Assembly (NCBI GenBank): GCA_002353485.1 | Contig: DEJS01000017.1 | Span: forward strand, 47,333-111,332 | Length of the DNA stretch: 64,000 nucleotides | From: Prevotella sp. UBA2742 | GTDB taxonomy: Bacteria; Bacteroidota; Bacteroidia; Bacteroidales; Bacteroidaceae | Direction: 5' to 3' | Shown: positions 43,696-52,577 of the stretch, piece after piece | Numbering within the stretch: position 1 is the first letter of the stretch | Layout of the letters: the number at the start of each line of letters is the position of its first letter | The notes under the pieces: generated by a model | Seen by the model: only the letters and a program-made list of their open reading frames with translations | Told to the model about the DNA's origin: nothing | Databases searched by the model: none | Made by a program: the position numbers and the translations under genes

Positions 43696-44535
43696 TCAAA
43701 TATCAGGCAATGTAAACCTGGGGTATTTCTTTTTAAAGGCAGCCAGACGCTCTTTGGTCTGCTCCATGAAGAGGCGGTAATCATCAGCCTCGGGGTTGAA
43801 GGGCCTGTGCTGGAGAGCCTGTCTCAGGGGGCGCCACTCGTCAAGATAGGTCTTGGCCTCGGGCGAGAAAAAAGTGTCGACCAGGCGTTCCCAAATGTAG
43901 TCCACGGCCTGCTGCGATGGATGCAGCATGTCCTGGGCATAAAAGCGGTAGTCACGCAACTCGTCCATGACGATTTCGTAGGCGGGAAAATAACTGATGA
44001 CGTCAGTAACCTTTTCAGCAGTCAGCAACAAGGTGGCCTTTGAGAGCTGGCTCTCATGGTAGCCATACTTACGGTATCGGATAGGACTAACGGTGAGTAC
44101 AATGTGCATCTCAGGGTCTAGCTGGCGCAGCAGACTGGCGGCCTGGCGCAGATAGTCAGCACACTCATCGACAGAGAGCCGCTCCTCTTGAAAAAGGCAA
44201 GCTGGACGTTTTTGACAGTTATCCACAATCTCCCCCGTCTCCTTGAGGCGGTAGACGTGGTTAGTACCCAGAGTGAGGAATACCGTGTTGGGCGTCTTGC
44301 GAGAAAGAGCATCACAACACTGAGAGTCCGAGGGAGCAAGCCAGCGCTGCAAAGTATGCAGGATGCTTGCGGGGTTATACATCGTACCATAGGGATTCAC
44401 CGCCGCGGGGAAGCCCTCAATGCGGAAACGCTGACCTATGCTGTCGGCAAAGCAAGACCCCACGAAGAGTAGCTCTTCGCTAGGGCCTATATGGAACTCC
44501 GAGGGGGCAATGTCGACTATGGTTCTGAAGTTCAT
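43696..44535 (-). CDS. GSCFA-domain protein
   Basis: A 279-residue protein named for the motif it shows as VGSCFADSIGQRF near residue 25. The family has an SGNH-hydrolase-like look: a Gly-Ser-Cys-Phe motif, a later VSPIRYRKYGYHES and a C-terminal DMLHPSQQAVDYIW, where Asp-x-x-His could be the end of a catalytic triad. Function is not established. In Bacteroidetes it commonly adjoins cell-wall genes, as here with murF-alr 22 nt downstream. Confidence 0.88.
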   Translation of the reverse strand: MNFRTIVDIAPSEFHIGPSEELLFVGSCFADSIGQRFRIEGFPAAVNPYGTMYNPASILHTLQRWLAPSDSQCCDALSRKTPNTVFLTLGTNHVYRLKETGEIVDNCQKRPACLFQEERLSVDECADYLRQAASLLRQLDPEMHIVLTVSPIRYRKYGYHESQLSKATLLLTAEKVTDVISYFPAYEIVMDELRDYRFYAQDMLHPSQQAVDYIWERLVDTFFSPEAKTYLDEWRPLRQALQHRPFNPEADDYRLFMEQTKERLAAFKKKYPRFTLPDI

Positions 44536-44541
44536 TATTCC

Positions 44542-44589
44542 AATATTTCAGTATTCGATGTCATAAGATTTCGGAATTTCGATGTTTCG
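44542..44589 (-). repeat. Octamer array between fkp and the GSCFA gene (about 6 units)
   Basis: In the sense direction: CGAAACAT, CGAAATTC, CGAAATCT, TATGACAT, CGAATACT, GAAATATT, in exact 8-nt phase. It ends 6 nt before the GSCFA start codon. Confidence 0.7.
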
Positions 44590-44611
44590 ACACAAAGATG
44601 CTTCCTTATGC

Positions 44612-47236
44612 TTAGCTGCGACTGACTTGCAGACCTGTTTTGGAGAGCGTCATGTCGACAAATCGGGCATTGGGGTTGGGCTGGGCACTATTTATAATCT
44701 GCTTGATACGGGCTGCAGCCTCTGGGTCCTTGGCCACCATATAGAGATAGCCGCCTCCTCCAGCGCCTGGCAACTTATAGCCCAGACACAAGTCGTCTAC
44801 CATGTCGGTGATACGACGCACAGCATCGGGGTTAGTACCGCTATCTATAAGCTGGTTTTGCTGCCACGTATGTCGGATGAGACGTCCCATCTCGAGGAAG
44901 TCCTGCCGCTGGATGGCCTCGTACATGTCCATGGCATGCGCCTTCATGGCCCGTAGCTGACGTATCTCGCCCCCATGGTTGAGGAACATACGTCGTACTA
45001 TCTCGGCCAGAATGGTTTTTGCCGTACGCGTGATGCCGGTATAATACAAAAGGTGACACTGGGCATACTCCGGCTGGGTGTACACCGCATCGGGGAGCCA
45101 ACGCACTAACGGGTTCTGGTCAAACCCGCGTTTAGTCTCGAGCAGCTTCACACCACCCAGAACGCCCCCGAACTGGTCCTGCCAGCCACCACCCGTGGTT
45201 AACAGCTGTTCAAGTACCAAGGTGCGGTGACCTATCTCGTTCTTATCCCATGCCAGAGAACAGAAGTCACTGACTGCCCCCAATACCGTAGAGGCCAGTA
45301 TGCTGCTGGTGCCCAGTCCGCTACCTGCAGGAATAGCCGACAGCAGCGTGAGCTCGATACCACAGCCAAAATGCTCAAGCTGAGCTTTGAGCGAGGAATA
45401 GCTATCTTGCGAGAACTGCGGCAGGAAACCTGCCAAGGCCAAGGCTGCTTTGGGTATGGAGAAGGGCGATCCCACTTTGTTGAAAGCCCCTAACTGTTCA
45501 TAAGTGTCAACCACTTCCATGGCGCCCAAATCAATGCTGCGCAACACGATGTGTGCCTCACGGCAAGGCTTGACATAAGCCTGCAGAGGCGGTTGCCCAT
45601 TCAGTTCAATGGCTATGTTGACCACCGAGCCGCCTTCCATCAGACAATAAGGCGGCGTATCGGTCCAGCCTCCCGCCAGGTCAATACGCACTGGTGAGCG
45701 TCCCCATACTATCTGGTCAGGAAATACCGACAGACGGGGGCATTGTTTCTGGGCAAGCACCCCCTCAGTCAGTCCCTCTCTCAGCAGCCCAAAGGCCTGA
45801 CTGCTTTCGCCCCGGAACATGGCGTCATGGATACGTGTCATGAGCGGTGCCTGAGTACCAATAGGCTCGGGCATGGGTAGTTTAAAATCATGGAATTCGC
45901 GAGCGGCATCTTCCAAGTCGAGCTGGTAGAACACAGAGTGCTGCCAGTTGCGAGCCAGTGCTGGCCAGTTTTGACTACGGAACTGACGTCGCTGGGCAAA
46001 GAGCCGTCGCAGGTTGGCACGTTCGGCCAATGCATTACTGTTTACGGCCTCATCGATGCGATAATGACGCACCTCATAGTCACTGTCACCTACAGGTACT
46101 ACATCAATGCACTCGCCAGGTTCAAGGTGGATATCCCAGTCGTTCTGAGGTACACCTGTCACCACATTGTCGTGGCTTAACGTCCAACGAGGACCAATGA
46201 AGCTATTTTCTATCCAGATATTATAGTTGTCTTCTGTAAACCGGTAGTTCATCACGGCATTCTGCGTAAAGATGCTGGGATGGGGCTTACGGTCGTTGTG
46301 CATAATATCGCGCTGGTCGTTGACAATGTTCTGGATGGCCACCGTCGACGATATCATCTCTCGCGAGGTACCAAAGTGGTAAAACTCACCACCCGGCAGG
46401 GGCACAATGGCTACGCTGAGTTGGCCGAGCTCTGGGTCGTCAACGGTAGGATGGGTACCCAAGGCACAGCCGAACTCGGAATAGAGATCGTACTCTTTGA
46501 GATGAGAGCTGTGTGTTCTCTCTTCGAGAGTGTGGCGTTGCAATCTCTCTTCGAGAGTGTGGCGTTGCAATGAGAGCTGTGCTTTATCATCTGCCTGGCT
46601 GCGCTGCATGAGCAGACGGACAGCACGGTCGGAGAGCATCCAAATACCAATGTCGGTCAGATAGTAGTGGTCTTTCAGCAGCGCAGAGAGACACTCCGGA
46701 CTGGGCTTCTGCAGCATCTGTTTCAGGACGCCGGGGGTACGGCGGTCACTGACAAAGACGCCATGATTCTTGGCAATGGAAGCGTCAAGCCACAGTCCGT
46801 AGCACACCACGTCGGCATCGGGGATGACCCCGATACGTTCAGCAGCACGGATGTAGACATCACCGCTGACTATCATGGTGGTCAAACGCTTAGGAGCCTG
46901 GGCCATCATACGTTCGTACAGTGGCAGCTGCAGGTCAAGCAAGGTCTGCGACAGACGTTGGCCGCGCTCCCAGCGAAAAACCGGAATAGGCGTCAGTATC
47001 TTACCACTAACGGCATAAGAAGGCAAACGCTTGCTCTGTCCGCCAGCATGTAGAATGATACAGCGGTCGCCACCCAGCCAGTCGCGGGCCTGTTGCAAGA
47101 GCCATGTAGTACCGCCCCCAGAGCCTAAACGGTGACCTATAGGGTCACAGTCGCAGAAATATTCATCGCGCGACAAGCCTGTCACTTCATGGAAACAGTC
47201 TACAAGGTTAGGTGGCAGCGAGAGCAGTTTTTTCAT
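44612..47236 (-). CDS. fkp: Bifunctional L-fucokinase / L-fucose-1-phosphate guanylyltransferase
   Basis: Fkp makes GDP-L-fucose from exogenous fucose for decorating surface glycans and glycoproteins. The N-terminal half (about 1-430) is the guanylyltransferase, starting KKLLSLPPNLVDCFHEV with SGGGTTWLLQQA. The C-terminal half (about 515-874) is a GHMP kinase with VWGRSPVRIDLAGGWTDTPPYC and a Gly-rich loop PGAGGGGYLYMVAKD. Length 874 is slightly below the 949 of the Bacteroides fragilis enzyme. An in-frame duplication (LQRHTLEER twice, about residues 224-241) is unusual. It overlaps the YfhO-like gene by 4 nt. Confidence 0.95.
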   Translation of the reverse strand: MKKLLSLPPNLVDCFHEVTGLSRDEYFCDCDPIGHRLGSGGGTTWLLQQARDWLGGDRCIILHAGGQSKRLPSYAVSGKILTPIPVFRWERGQRLSQTLLDLQLPLYERMMAQAPKRLTTMIVSGDVYIRAAERIGVIPDADVVCYGLWLDASIAKNHGVFVSDRRTPGVLKQMLQKPSPECLSALLKDHYYLTDIGIWMLSDRAVRLLMQRSQADDKAQLSLQRHTLEERLQRHTLEERTHSSHLKEYDLYSEFGCALGTHPTVDDPELGQLSVAIVPLPGGEFYHFGTSREMISSTVAIQNIVNDQRDIMHNDRKPHPSIFTQNAVMNYRFTEDNYNIWIENSFIGPRWTLSHDNVVTGVPQNDWDIHLEPGECIDVVPVGDSDYEVRHYRIDEAVNSNALAERANLRRLFAQRRQFRSQNWPALARNWQHSVFYQLDLEDAAREFHDFKLPMPEPIGTQAPLMTRIHDAMFRGESSQAFGLLREGLTEGVLAQKQCPRLSVFPDQIVWGRSPVRIDLAGGWTDTPPYCLMEGGSVVNIAIELNGQPPLQAYVKPCREAHIVLRSIDLGAMEVVDTYEQLGAFNKVGSPFSIPKAALALAGFLPQFSQDSYSSLKAQLEHFGCGIELTLLSAIPAGSGLGTSSILASTVLGAVSDFCSLAWDKNEIGHRTLVLEQLLTTGGGWQDQFGGVLGGVKLLETKRGFDQNPLVRWLPDAVYTQPEYAQCHLLYYTGITRTAKTILAEIVRRMFLNHGGEIRQLRAMKAHAMDMYEAIQRQDFLEMGRLIRHTWQQNQLIDSGTNPDAVRRITDMVDDLCLGYKLPGAGGGGYLYMVAKDPEAAARIKQIINSAQPNPNARFVDMTLSKTGLQVSRS
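46518..46570 (-). repeat. In-frame 27-nt tandem duplication inside fkp
   Basis: Two identical 26-nt blocks (46518-46543, 46545-46570) at 27-nt spacing encode the nine residues LQRHTLEER twice. Each contains the small palindrome CTCTTCGAGAG. Confidence 0.85.
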
Positions 47237-49749
47237 GACTGGGCCTCCTTTCCGTCAGAGCTATCACGGCGACGGTCACGATAGACCTTATACGCCAGGA
47301 AGAGCAACACAAGGAACAGCACCGCATAAGCGACGTAGGCCACGGTTTCGGTGCGGTCAATGCTCTTGGGGAAGAAACTCAATACTACCTCGTGGCGTCC
47401 AGGCTTCACCTGCAAGGCTCGCAGGACATAGTTGACACGCCCCAGTTCCTGTTCCACACCGTCAACAGTTGCCTGCCAGCCTGGATAATAAATCTCAGAG
47501 AATACTACTACTCCACCCTTGCTGGAATTGACTTCGTAGGTCAGCTGGTTGGGCTCATAGGCTTTAATGACGACTCGGCTCAACGTATCCTGCGCGACAG
47601 CCTGTCCCAGCACTTCCTGAAAACGCTTGTCAGCCACAGCCTCATGACGCAAGGGCAGCTGACCCGTCATATCGAGCTCCTGATTGGCGTTGTCTACATA
47701 GTGCACTTTGTCTACGAGCCAAGCGTTGCCGTAGGTATAAGGATTCTCCACCGGTACGGTCTGTCCGCCCTGTAGGGGCAGGATGAAATACTTGGTGTTA
47801 AGCATGTTAAGCACAGGATAGATGCTATCACCGTTGACCATCGTCATGTCGCCGCCTGCCTCAGCTATGGCCTCGTACAGACCATGCATCTCGGATTCTA
47901 TGTGGGCATCGATAAGTTCCTGATAGCGGCGCAGCTTAGCGGCATGATAGCCACCAATACTCTTCAGATAGTAAGAAGTCTCGTTCTCGTTGAAGGTCGA
48001 CGTAGCCAGGTTGAGCACACGGAAGTCGAGCGACTTGTCCTGCAGGATATGGTCGATGGCTGCCGTCTTCTGCATGGGTTCCTCACGCACGCTGGCCGAT
48101 ACGAACATTTCATCGTTGAGGTAGCGCTTGTTCACTTGCCACATATCTATGAGGCATAGGGCCGTCAGTCCTACGGCAAGCCACTGCGCCTGCAACTTGC
48201 CATAACGATATAACAGCAACAACAGGGTACCGATGACAATGATTGTGAAGGAGCGCCAACAGTCGGCCGTAAACATAGCCACGCGCATCTCTGTCAGGTT
48301 CTGCACCAGGGGCGCCAGCTGGTCAGCAGGAATCTGACTCATGGCCTGCATCTCACTCTGGCTAATAAAGCTGGAGAAGAAAAAGGTTGGCATGAGTGCA
48401 AACAGCAGACAGAAGCCTGCCGTCATGGCAAACGAGAGGGCTATCCATTTGAACTTGGTCTTCAGCTGCTGCGGATTGTCTATCAACTGCTTCAGTGCCA
48501 GCATAGCCAGCAGGGGTATGGTGAACTCGGCAATAACCAAAATGGAGGCCACGGTACGGAACTTTGCGTACATCGGAACGTAGTCAAGGAAGAAATCGGT
48601 GAACGGCATGAAGTTACGTCCCCAAGACAACAGTACCGACAAGATAGTGACAGCAAGCAGCGCCCACTTCAAGGGCCCGCGGACGATGAACAATGCCAGC
48701 ACAAAGAGCATCATGACAAAGGCACCTACATAGACAGGACCTGCCGTCATGGGCTGATCGCCCCAGTACTGTCCTATCTGCTGGTAAATACCCAAGTAAT
48801 TATTGTCAGCATGCTTCATGGCTGTCTTGTTTTCAACCAGTGGTACCGAAGCTCCGCCCTTGGCATTAGGCACCAGCAGCGTCCACGTCTCGTCAATGCC
48901 ATAGCTCCATTGCGTCACGTAGTCGCGGTCCAAACCGCTACTGGTCTGATTAGATGCATCCTGCTTTACCAATTCGCTCTTACCTCGCATCGACTCCTGG
49001 CCATAAAGCCATGTATGGTATAGATTCGACAAGTTCAGACAGATGCCAATGGTTGCACCCACTACACAGACTGCAGTGGCCTTCAGCAGGTGTTGATACT
49101 GTTTCTTACGAAGACCTTCGATGATGAAGGCAATAACCATAGCAGCGATGACGAACAGATAGTAATAAGTCATCTGCACGTGGTTGGCCAGCACCTCAAG
49201 GGCGGCAAAGAATGCAGTCACCACCAGTCCCCACAGGTACTTGCCCTTATAGGCCAGCACCACGCCTGCTATCATAGGCGGCAGATACGCCAAGGCCATA
49301 ACCTTCCAATAATGGCCGGCAGCTATGATGATAAAGAAGTAGCTGGAGAAAGCCCATATGACGCCACCCAACATAGCCAGATACCACCGGAAGTCGAAAG
49401 CCCGCAACAGGATATAAAATCCCAAAAGGTATGCAAAGACATACCACACAATATCTGGCAGCCACAAATGGTAGGCATTACCAGCTTGATTCAGCAGCGT
49501 CGTACTATCGTAAGACGGCGCCATCTGGTAGGTAGGCATACCGCCGAACAGGGCATTCGTCCATCGTGTTTCCTTGCCTGTACGCTGAATATACTCGACT
49601 CGTTCCTGTCCAGCACCACGATTGGCCGACGAGTCGTGGCGATAAAGGATGCGTCCCTCTATATCGGCTGGGAAGAAATAAGCCACTGAAATCACTACAA
49701 ACAGAAGTACTACCAACACGTCAGGTAGCCATTGTCTCAGATTCTTCAT
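47233..49749 (-). CDS. YfhO-family polytopic membrane protein
   Basis: An 838-residue protein with an N-terminal signal-anchor (about 8-25), a periplasmic loop (RILYRHDSSANRGAGQERVEYIQRTG), and about twelve further membrane segments. A C-terminal soluble domain follows (about 570-800), ending in one more segment (AYVAYAVLFLVLLFLAYKVY). The plan matches YfhO/bacterial membrane protein family members, thought to be GT-C-like and involved in glycosylation of cell-surface polymers. It is first in the operon with fkp, so a role in surface glycan synthesis is plausible but inferred. Confidence 0.9.
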   Translation of the reverse strand: MKNLRQWLPDVLVVLLFVVISVAYFFPADIEGRILYRHDSSANRGAGQERVEYIQRTGKETRWTNALFGGMPTYQMAPSYDSTTLLNQAGNAYHLWLPDIVWYVFAYLLGFYILLRAFDFRWYLAMLGGVIWAFSSYFFIIIAAGHYWKVMALAYLPPMIAGVVLAYKGKYLWGLVVTAFFAALEVLANHVQMTYYYLFVIAAMVIAFIIEGLRKKQYQHLLKATAVCVVGATIGICLNLSNLYHTWLYGQESMRGKSELVKQDASNQTSSGLDRDYVTQWSYGIDETWTLLVPNAKGGASVPLVENKTAMKHADNNYLGIYQQIGQYWGDQPMTAGPVYVGAFVMMLFVLALFIVRGPLKWALLAVTILSVLLSWGRNFMPFTDFFLDYVPMYAKFRTVASILVIAEFTIPLLAMLALKQLIDNPQQLKTKFKWIALSFAMTAGFCLLFALMPTFFFSSFISQSEMQAMSQIPADQLAPLVQNLTEMRVAMFTADCWRSFTIIVIGTLLLLLYRYGKLQAQWLAVGLTALCLIDMWQVNKRYLNDEMFVSASVREEPMQKTAAIDHILQDKSLDFRVLNLATSTFNENETSYYLKSIGGYHAAKLRRYQELIDAHIESEMHGLYEAIAEAGGDMTMVNGDSIYPVLNMLNTKYFILPLQGGQTVPVENPYTYGNAWLVDKVHYVDNANQELDMTGQLPLRHEAVADKRFQEVLGQAVAQDTLSRVVIKAYEPNQLTYEVNSSKGGVVVFSEIYYPGWQATVDGVEQELGRVNYVLRALQVKPGRHEVVLSFFPKSIDRTETVAYVAYAVLFLVLLFLAYKVYRDRRRDSSDGKEAQS

Positions 49750-49774
49750 AATCGTTTTCTTTGCATTTTTGGTG

Positions 49775-49782
49775 CAAAGATA
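49775..49782 (-). promoter_or_regulatory. Promoter (-7 box) of the YfhO-fkp operon
   Basis: The minus-strand TATCTTTG lies 25 nt before the YfhO-like start codon. The -33 element is weak. Confidence 0.6.
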
Positions 49783-49825
49783 CGAAAAAGTTTAGAGTTT
49801 GGGGATAGAGCTCCCAAAAAATTTG

Positions 49826-49833
49826 TACCTTTG
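49826..49833 (+). promoter_or_regulatory. mtnN promoter (-7 box)
   Basis: TACCTTTG lies 23 nt upstream of the mtnN start. A TTTG at 49798-49801 is spaced 24 nt, longer than ideal. Confidence 0.55.
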
Positions 49834-49856
49834 TACCGTAAACAATATAAACAGAT

Positions 49857-50507
49857 ATGAAAATAGGAATTATAGTTGCAATGGACAAGGAGCTGCGACA
49901 ACTGCAGCAGTTGTTCAACAAAGGGAATGTCAGAGTAGAGAAATGCGGCATTGGCAAGGTAAATGCTGCCCTTGGAGCTCAGCGTATGATCAACGAGTTC
50001 CATCCCGACATCATCATCAACAGCGGTTGCGCAGGCGGAAACGGTGATGACATTGAGATACAGGACATCATCATAGGAAAAGAAGTGACATACCACGACG
50101 TGTACTGTGGGACCGCCGTTGACAACTGCACCATATACGGACAGGTACAGGGACTGCCCGCCCGATATCTAGCCGACCCCATACTGTTGGGAAAAGCGCT
50201 GTCCTTAAGAAATGTTGCTGCAGGCATCAAGCTACATGAAGGACTGATTGTTACCGGCGACTGGTTTGTCGACTCCAAGGAAAAGATGCAGAGCATTGTC
50301 GAGAAGTTTCCAGAGGCTCGCGCTGTCGACATGGAGTCGTGTGCTATAGCACAGACATGCTACATTAATCACGTACCCTTCATCTCTTTCCGCATCATCA
50401 GCGACATACCACTACGCGACACCGATGCCTCGCAGTATCATAACTTCTGGGATACCGTGGCCGACAATTCATTTCGCATGACACAGGCCTTCGTAGAAAG
50501 CCTATAA
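49857..50507 (+). CDS. mtnN: 5'-methylthioadenosine / S-adenosylhomocysteine nucleosidase
   Basis: MTAN hydrolyses MTA, SAH and 5'-deoxyadenosine, recycling by-products of SAM-dependent reactions. The 216-residue protein shows the family pattern: GIIVAMDKEL with the N-terminal Glu, VEKCGIGKVNAA, SGCAGG, VDMESCAIAQ with the nucleoside-binding Glu, and RIISDIPLRD with the catalytic Asp. It is transcribed alone, divergently from the YfhO operon, and ends at a bidirectional terminator shared with typA. Confidence 0.95.
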   Translation: MKIGIIVAMDKELRQLQQLFNKGNVRVEKCGIGKVNAALGAQRMINEFHPDIIINSGCAGGNGDDIEIQDIIIGKEVTYHDVYCGTAVDNCTIYGQVQGLPARYLADPILLGKALSLRNVAAGIKLHEGLIVTGDWFVDSKEKMQSIVEKFPEARAVDMESCAIAQTCYINHVPFISFRIISDIPLRDTDASQYHNFWDTVADNSFRMTQAFVESL

Positions 50508-50511
50508 TGTT

Positions 50512-50549
50512 TGAGCAGTCTTGCCTTTAGGACAAGACTGCTCACTTTT
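50512..50549. terminator. Bidirectional terminator between mtnN and typA
   Basis: TGAGCAGTCTTG (50512-50523) and CAAGACTGCTCA (50533-50544) form a perfect 12-bp stem followed by CTTTT on the plus strand. Confidence 0.85.
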
Positions 50550-50567
50550 CCGGATGGGGGAACTCAT

Positions 50568-52376
50568 CTATCCACGTTTCACCGCAGCTTTTTTACGCTG
50601 GTCGTGGTCAAGGATAATCTTACGCATACGCATCGACTTGGGAGTTACTTCCACCAATTCGTCTTCCTTGATATACTCCAGACATTCCTCGAGCGACATG
50701 ACAACCTTGGGAATGATGCGAGCCTTCTCGTCAGTACCAGAGGCACGCACATTAGTAAGCTGTTTGGCCTTGCAGACATTGATAACGAGGTCATTGTCAT
50801 GCACATGCTCACCAACCACCTGTCCCATATATACATCTTCGCCCGGGTCAATAAAGAACTTACCACGGTCTTGCAGTTTGTCAATAGCATAGGCAAAGGC
50901 ATTACCTGTCTCAAGGGCTATCATGGAGCCATTGACACGACGTTCTATCTCGCCTTTGTAGGGCTGATACTCCTTGAAGCGATGAGCCATGATAGCTTCG
51001 CCCTGACTGGCCGTCAGCACATTAGTACGCAAGCCTATAATACCACGAGAGGGAATGTCGAACTCAATATTGGCGCGCTCGCCCTGACTTTCCATCGACG
51101 TCATCTCACCCTTACGGCGCGTCACCATGTCTATCATCTTCGACGCAAACTCTTCGGGAACGTTAATAGTCAGCTCCTCAATAGGCTCGCACTTCTGACC
51201 GTCAAGTTCCTTAAAAATAACCTGCGGTTGTCCTACCTGCAGCTCATAACCTTCACGGCGCATGGTTTCAATAAGTACTGACAGATGCAGCACGCCGCGA
51301 CCCGAGACCACCCACTTATCAGTAGAATTCTCGAAAGGCTCAACACGGAGGGCCAGGTTCTTTTCCAGTTCCTTCTCCAGACGGTCGTTAATATGACGTG
51401 AAGTAACAAATTTTCCTTCCTTGCCGAAGAATGGAGAGTCGTTGATGGTAAAGAGCATCGACATGGTCGGCTCATCAATGGCAATAGGAGGCAGGGGCTC
51501 AGGATTCTCGGCATCGCACAACGTGTCGCCAATCTCAAACTTCTCCAGTCCGATAACAGCACAGATATCACCACAGTCTACCTGATCAATTCGGGCGTGT
51601 CCCATGCCGTCGAAGGTGTGCAACTCCTTAATCTTCGTCTTCTCCATCGTGCCGTCACGGTGGGCAATGGTTACCTGCATGCCATCCTTCAGCCGTCCAC
51701 GATGTACTCGTCCAACGGCAATACGTCCCGTATAGCTGGAGTAGTCGAGTGAAGTGATGAGCATCTGTGGTGTGCCTTCTATCTGGGTGGGCGCAGGAAT
51801 CACCTCTACAATCTTATCCAAGAGATAAGTAATATCGTTGGTAGGCTTCTGCCAGTCCTCACCCATCCAGCCGTTCTTTGCCGAGCCGTACACGACAGGG
51901 AAGTCGAGCTGGTCCTCGGTAGCATTGAGCGAGAACATAAGGTCGAACACCATCTCGTAGACCTCTTCCGGACGGCAGTTAGGCTTATCCACCTTGTTAA
52001 CAACAACGATGGGCTTCAGCCCAATCTCTAAGGCCTTTTGAAGCACAAAACGTGTCTGGGGCATCGGACCCTCGAAGGCATCGACCAGCAGCAGACACCC
52101 GTCTGCCATGTTGAGCACGCGCTCTACCTCGCCACCGAAGTCGGAGTGTCCCGGAGTATCGATGATGTTAATCTTGGTTCCTTTCCAGTTAATACTGACA
52201 TTCTTAGAAAGAATCGTAATGCCTCGTTCGCGTTCCAGGTCGTTAGCGTCCAACACCTGACTCGACAGGTTCTGTCCCTCACGGAACAGATTCCCGGCCA
52301 GCATCATCTTGTCCACAAGCGTCGTCTTGCCGTGGTCTACGTGCGCTATAATCGCAATGTTTCTGATATCCTGCAT
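50568..52376 (-). CDS. typA: Ribosome-associated GTPase TypA/BipA
   Basis: A translational GTPase of the EF-G/LepA class that helps 50S assembly and stress adaptation. The ATG at 52376 begins MQDIRNIAIIAHVDHGKTTLVDKM, with the G1 loop AHVDHGKT; the frame upstream crosses the promoter. DTPGHSDFGGEVERVL (G3), VNKVDKPNCR (G4) and the C-terminal NVCKAKQLTNVRASGTDE signature of BipA are present. The 602-residue length is normal. Confidence 0.97.
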   Translation of the reverse strand: MQDIRNIAIIAHVDHGKTTLVDKMMLAGNLFREGQNLSSQVLDANDLERERGITILSKNVSINWKGTKINIIDTPGHSDFGGEVERVLNMADGCLLLVDAFEGPMPQTRFVLQKALEIGLKPIVVVNKVDKPNCRPEEVYEMVFDLMFSLNATEDQLDFPVVYGSAKNGWMGEDWQKPTNDITYLLDKIVEVIPAPTQIEGTPQMLITSLDYSSYTGRIAVGRVHRGRLKDGMQVTIAHRDGTMEKTKIKELHTFDGMGHARIDQVDCGDICAVIGLEKFEIGDTLCDAENPEPLPPIAIDEPTMSMLFTINDSPFFGKEGKFVTSRHINDRLEKELEKNLALRVEPFENSTDKWVVSGRGVLHLSVLIETMRREGYELQVGQPQVIFKELDGQKCEPIEELTINVPEEFASKMIDMVTRRKGEMTSMESQGERANIEFDIPSRGIIGLRTNVLTASQGEAIMAHRFKEYQPYKGEIERRVNGSMIALETGNAFAYAIDKLQDRGKFFIDPGEDVYMGQVVGEHVHDNDLVINVCKAKQLTNVRASGTDEKARIIPKVVMSLEECLEYIKEDELVEVTPKSMRMRKIILDHDQRKKAAVKRG

Positions 52377-52400
52377 AAGTCTTTTCGTTGAAATCGGCTG

Positions 52401-52431
52401 CAAAGGTACGAATAAGTGAGCGAAATGCAAA
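52401..52431 (-). promoter_or_regulatory. typA promoter
   Basis: On the minus strand TTTG (52428-52431), 19 nt, TACCTTTG (52401-52408): a perfect consensus. Confidence 0.8.
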
Positions 52432-52509
52432 AGGAAAAACAATTTTTTCTTCTATACAACTCATTATTCACTCACAAAATCGAGAAGAAACAGCACGGAG
52501 AGGAAACAA

Positions 52510-52556
52510 AAAGTCGACACAAGGCAATCCATTATAGATGGACTTGTGCCGACTTT
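52510..52556 (-). terminator. Terminator of the BspA-like gene
   Basis: AAAGTCG-A-CACAAG (52510-52523) pairs with CTTGTG-C-CGACTTT (52543-52556). On the minus strand it runs into TTTTTG. Confidence 0.8.
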
Positions 52557-52577
52557 AAGAGTAGAAGCTAAAAGTGC

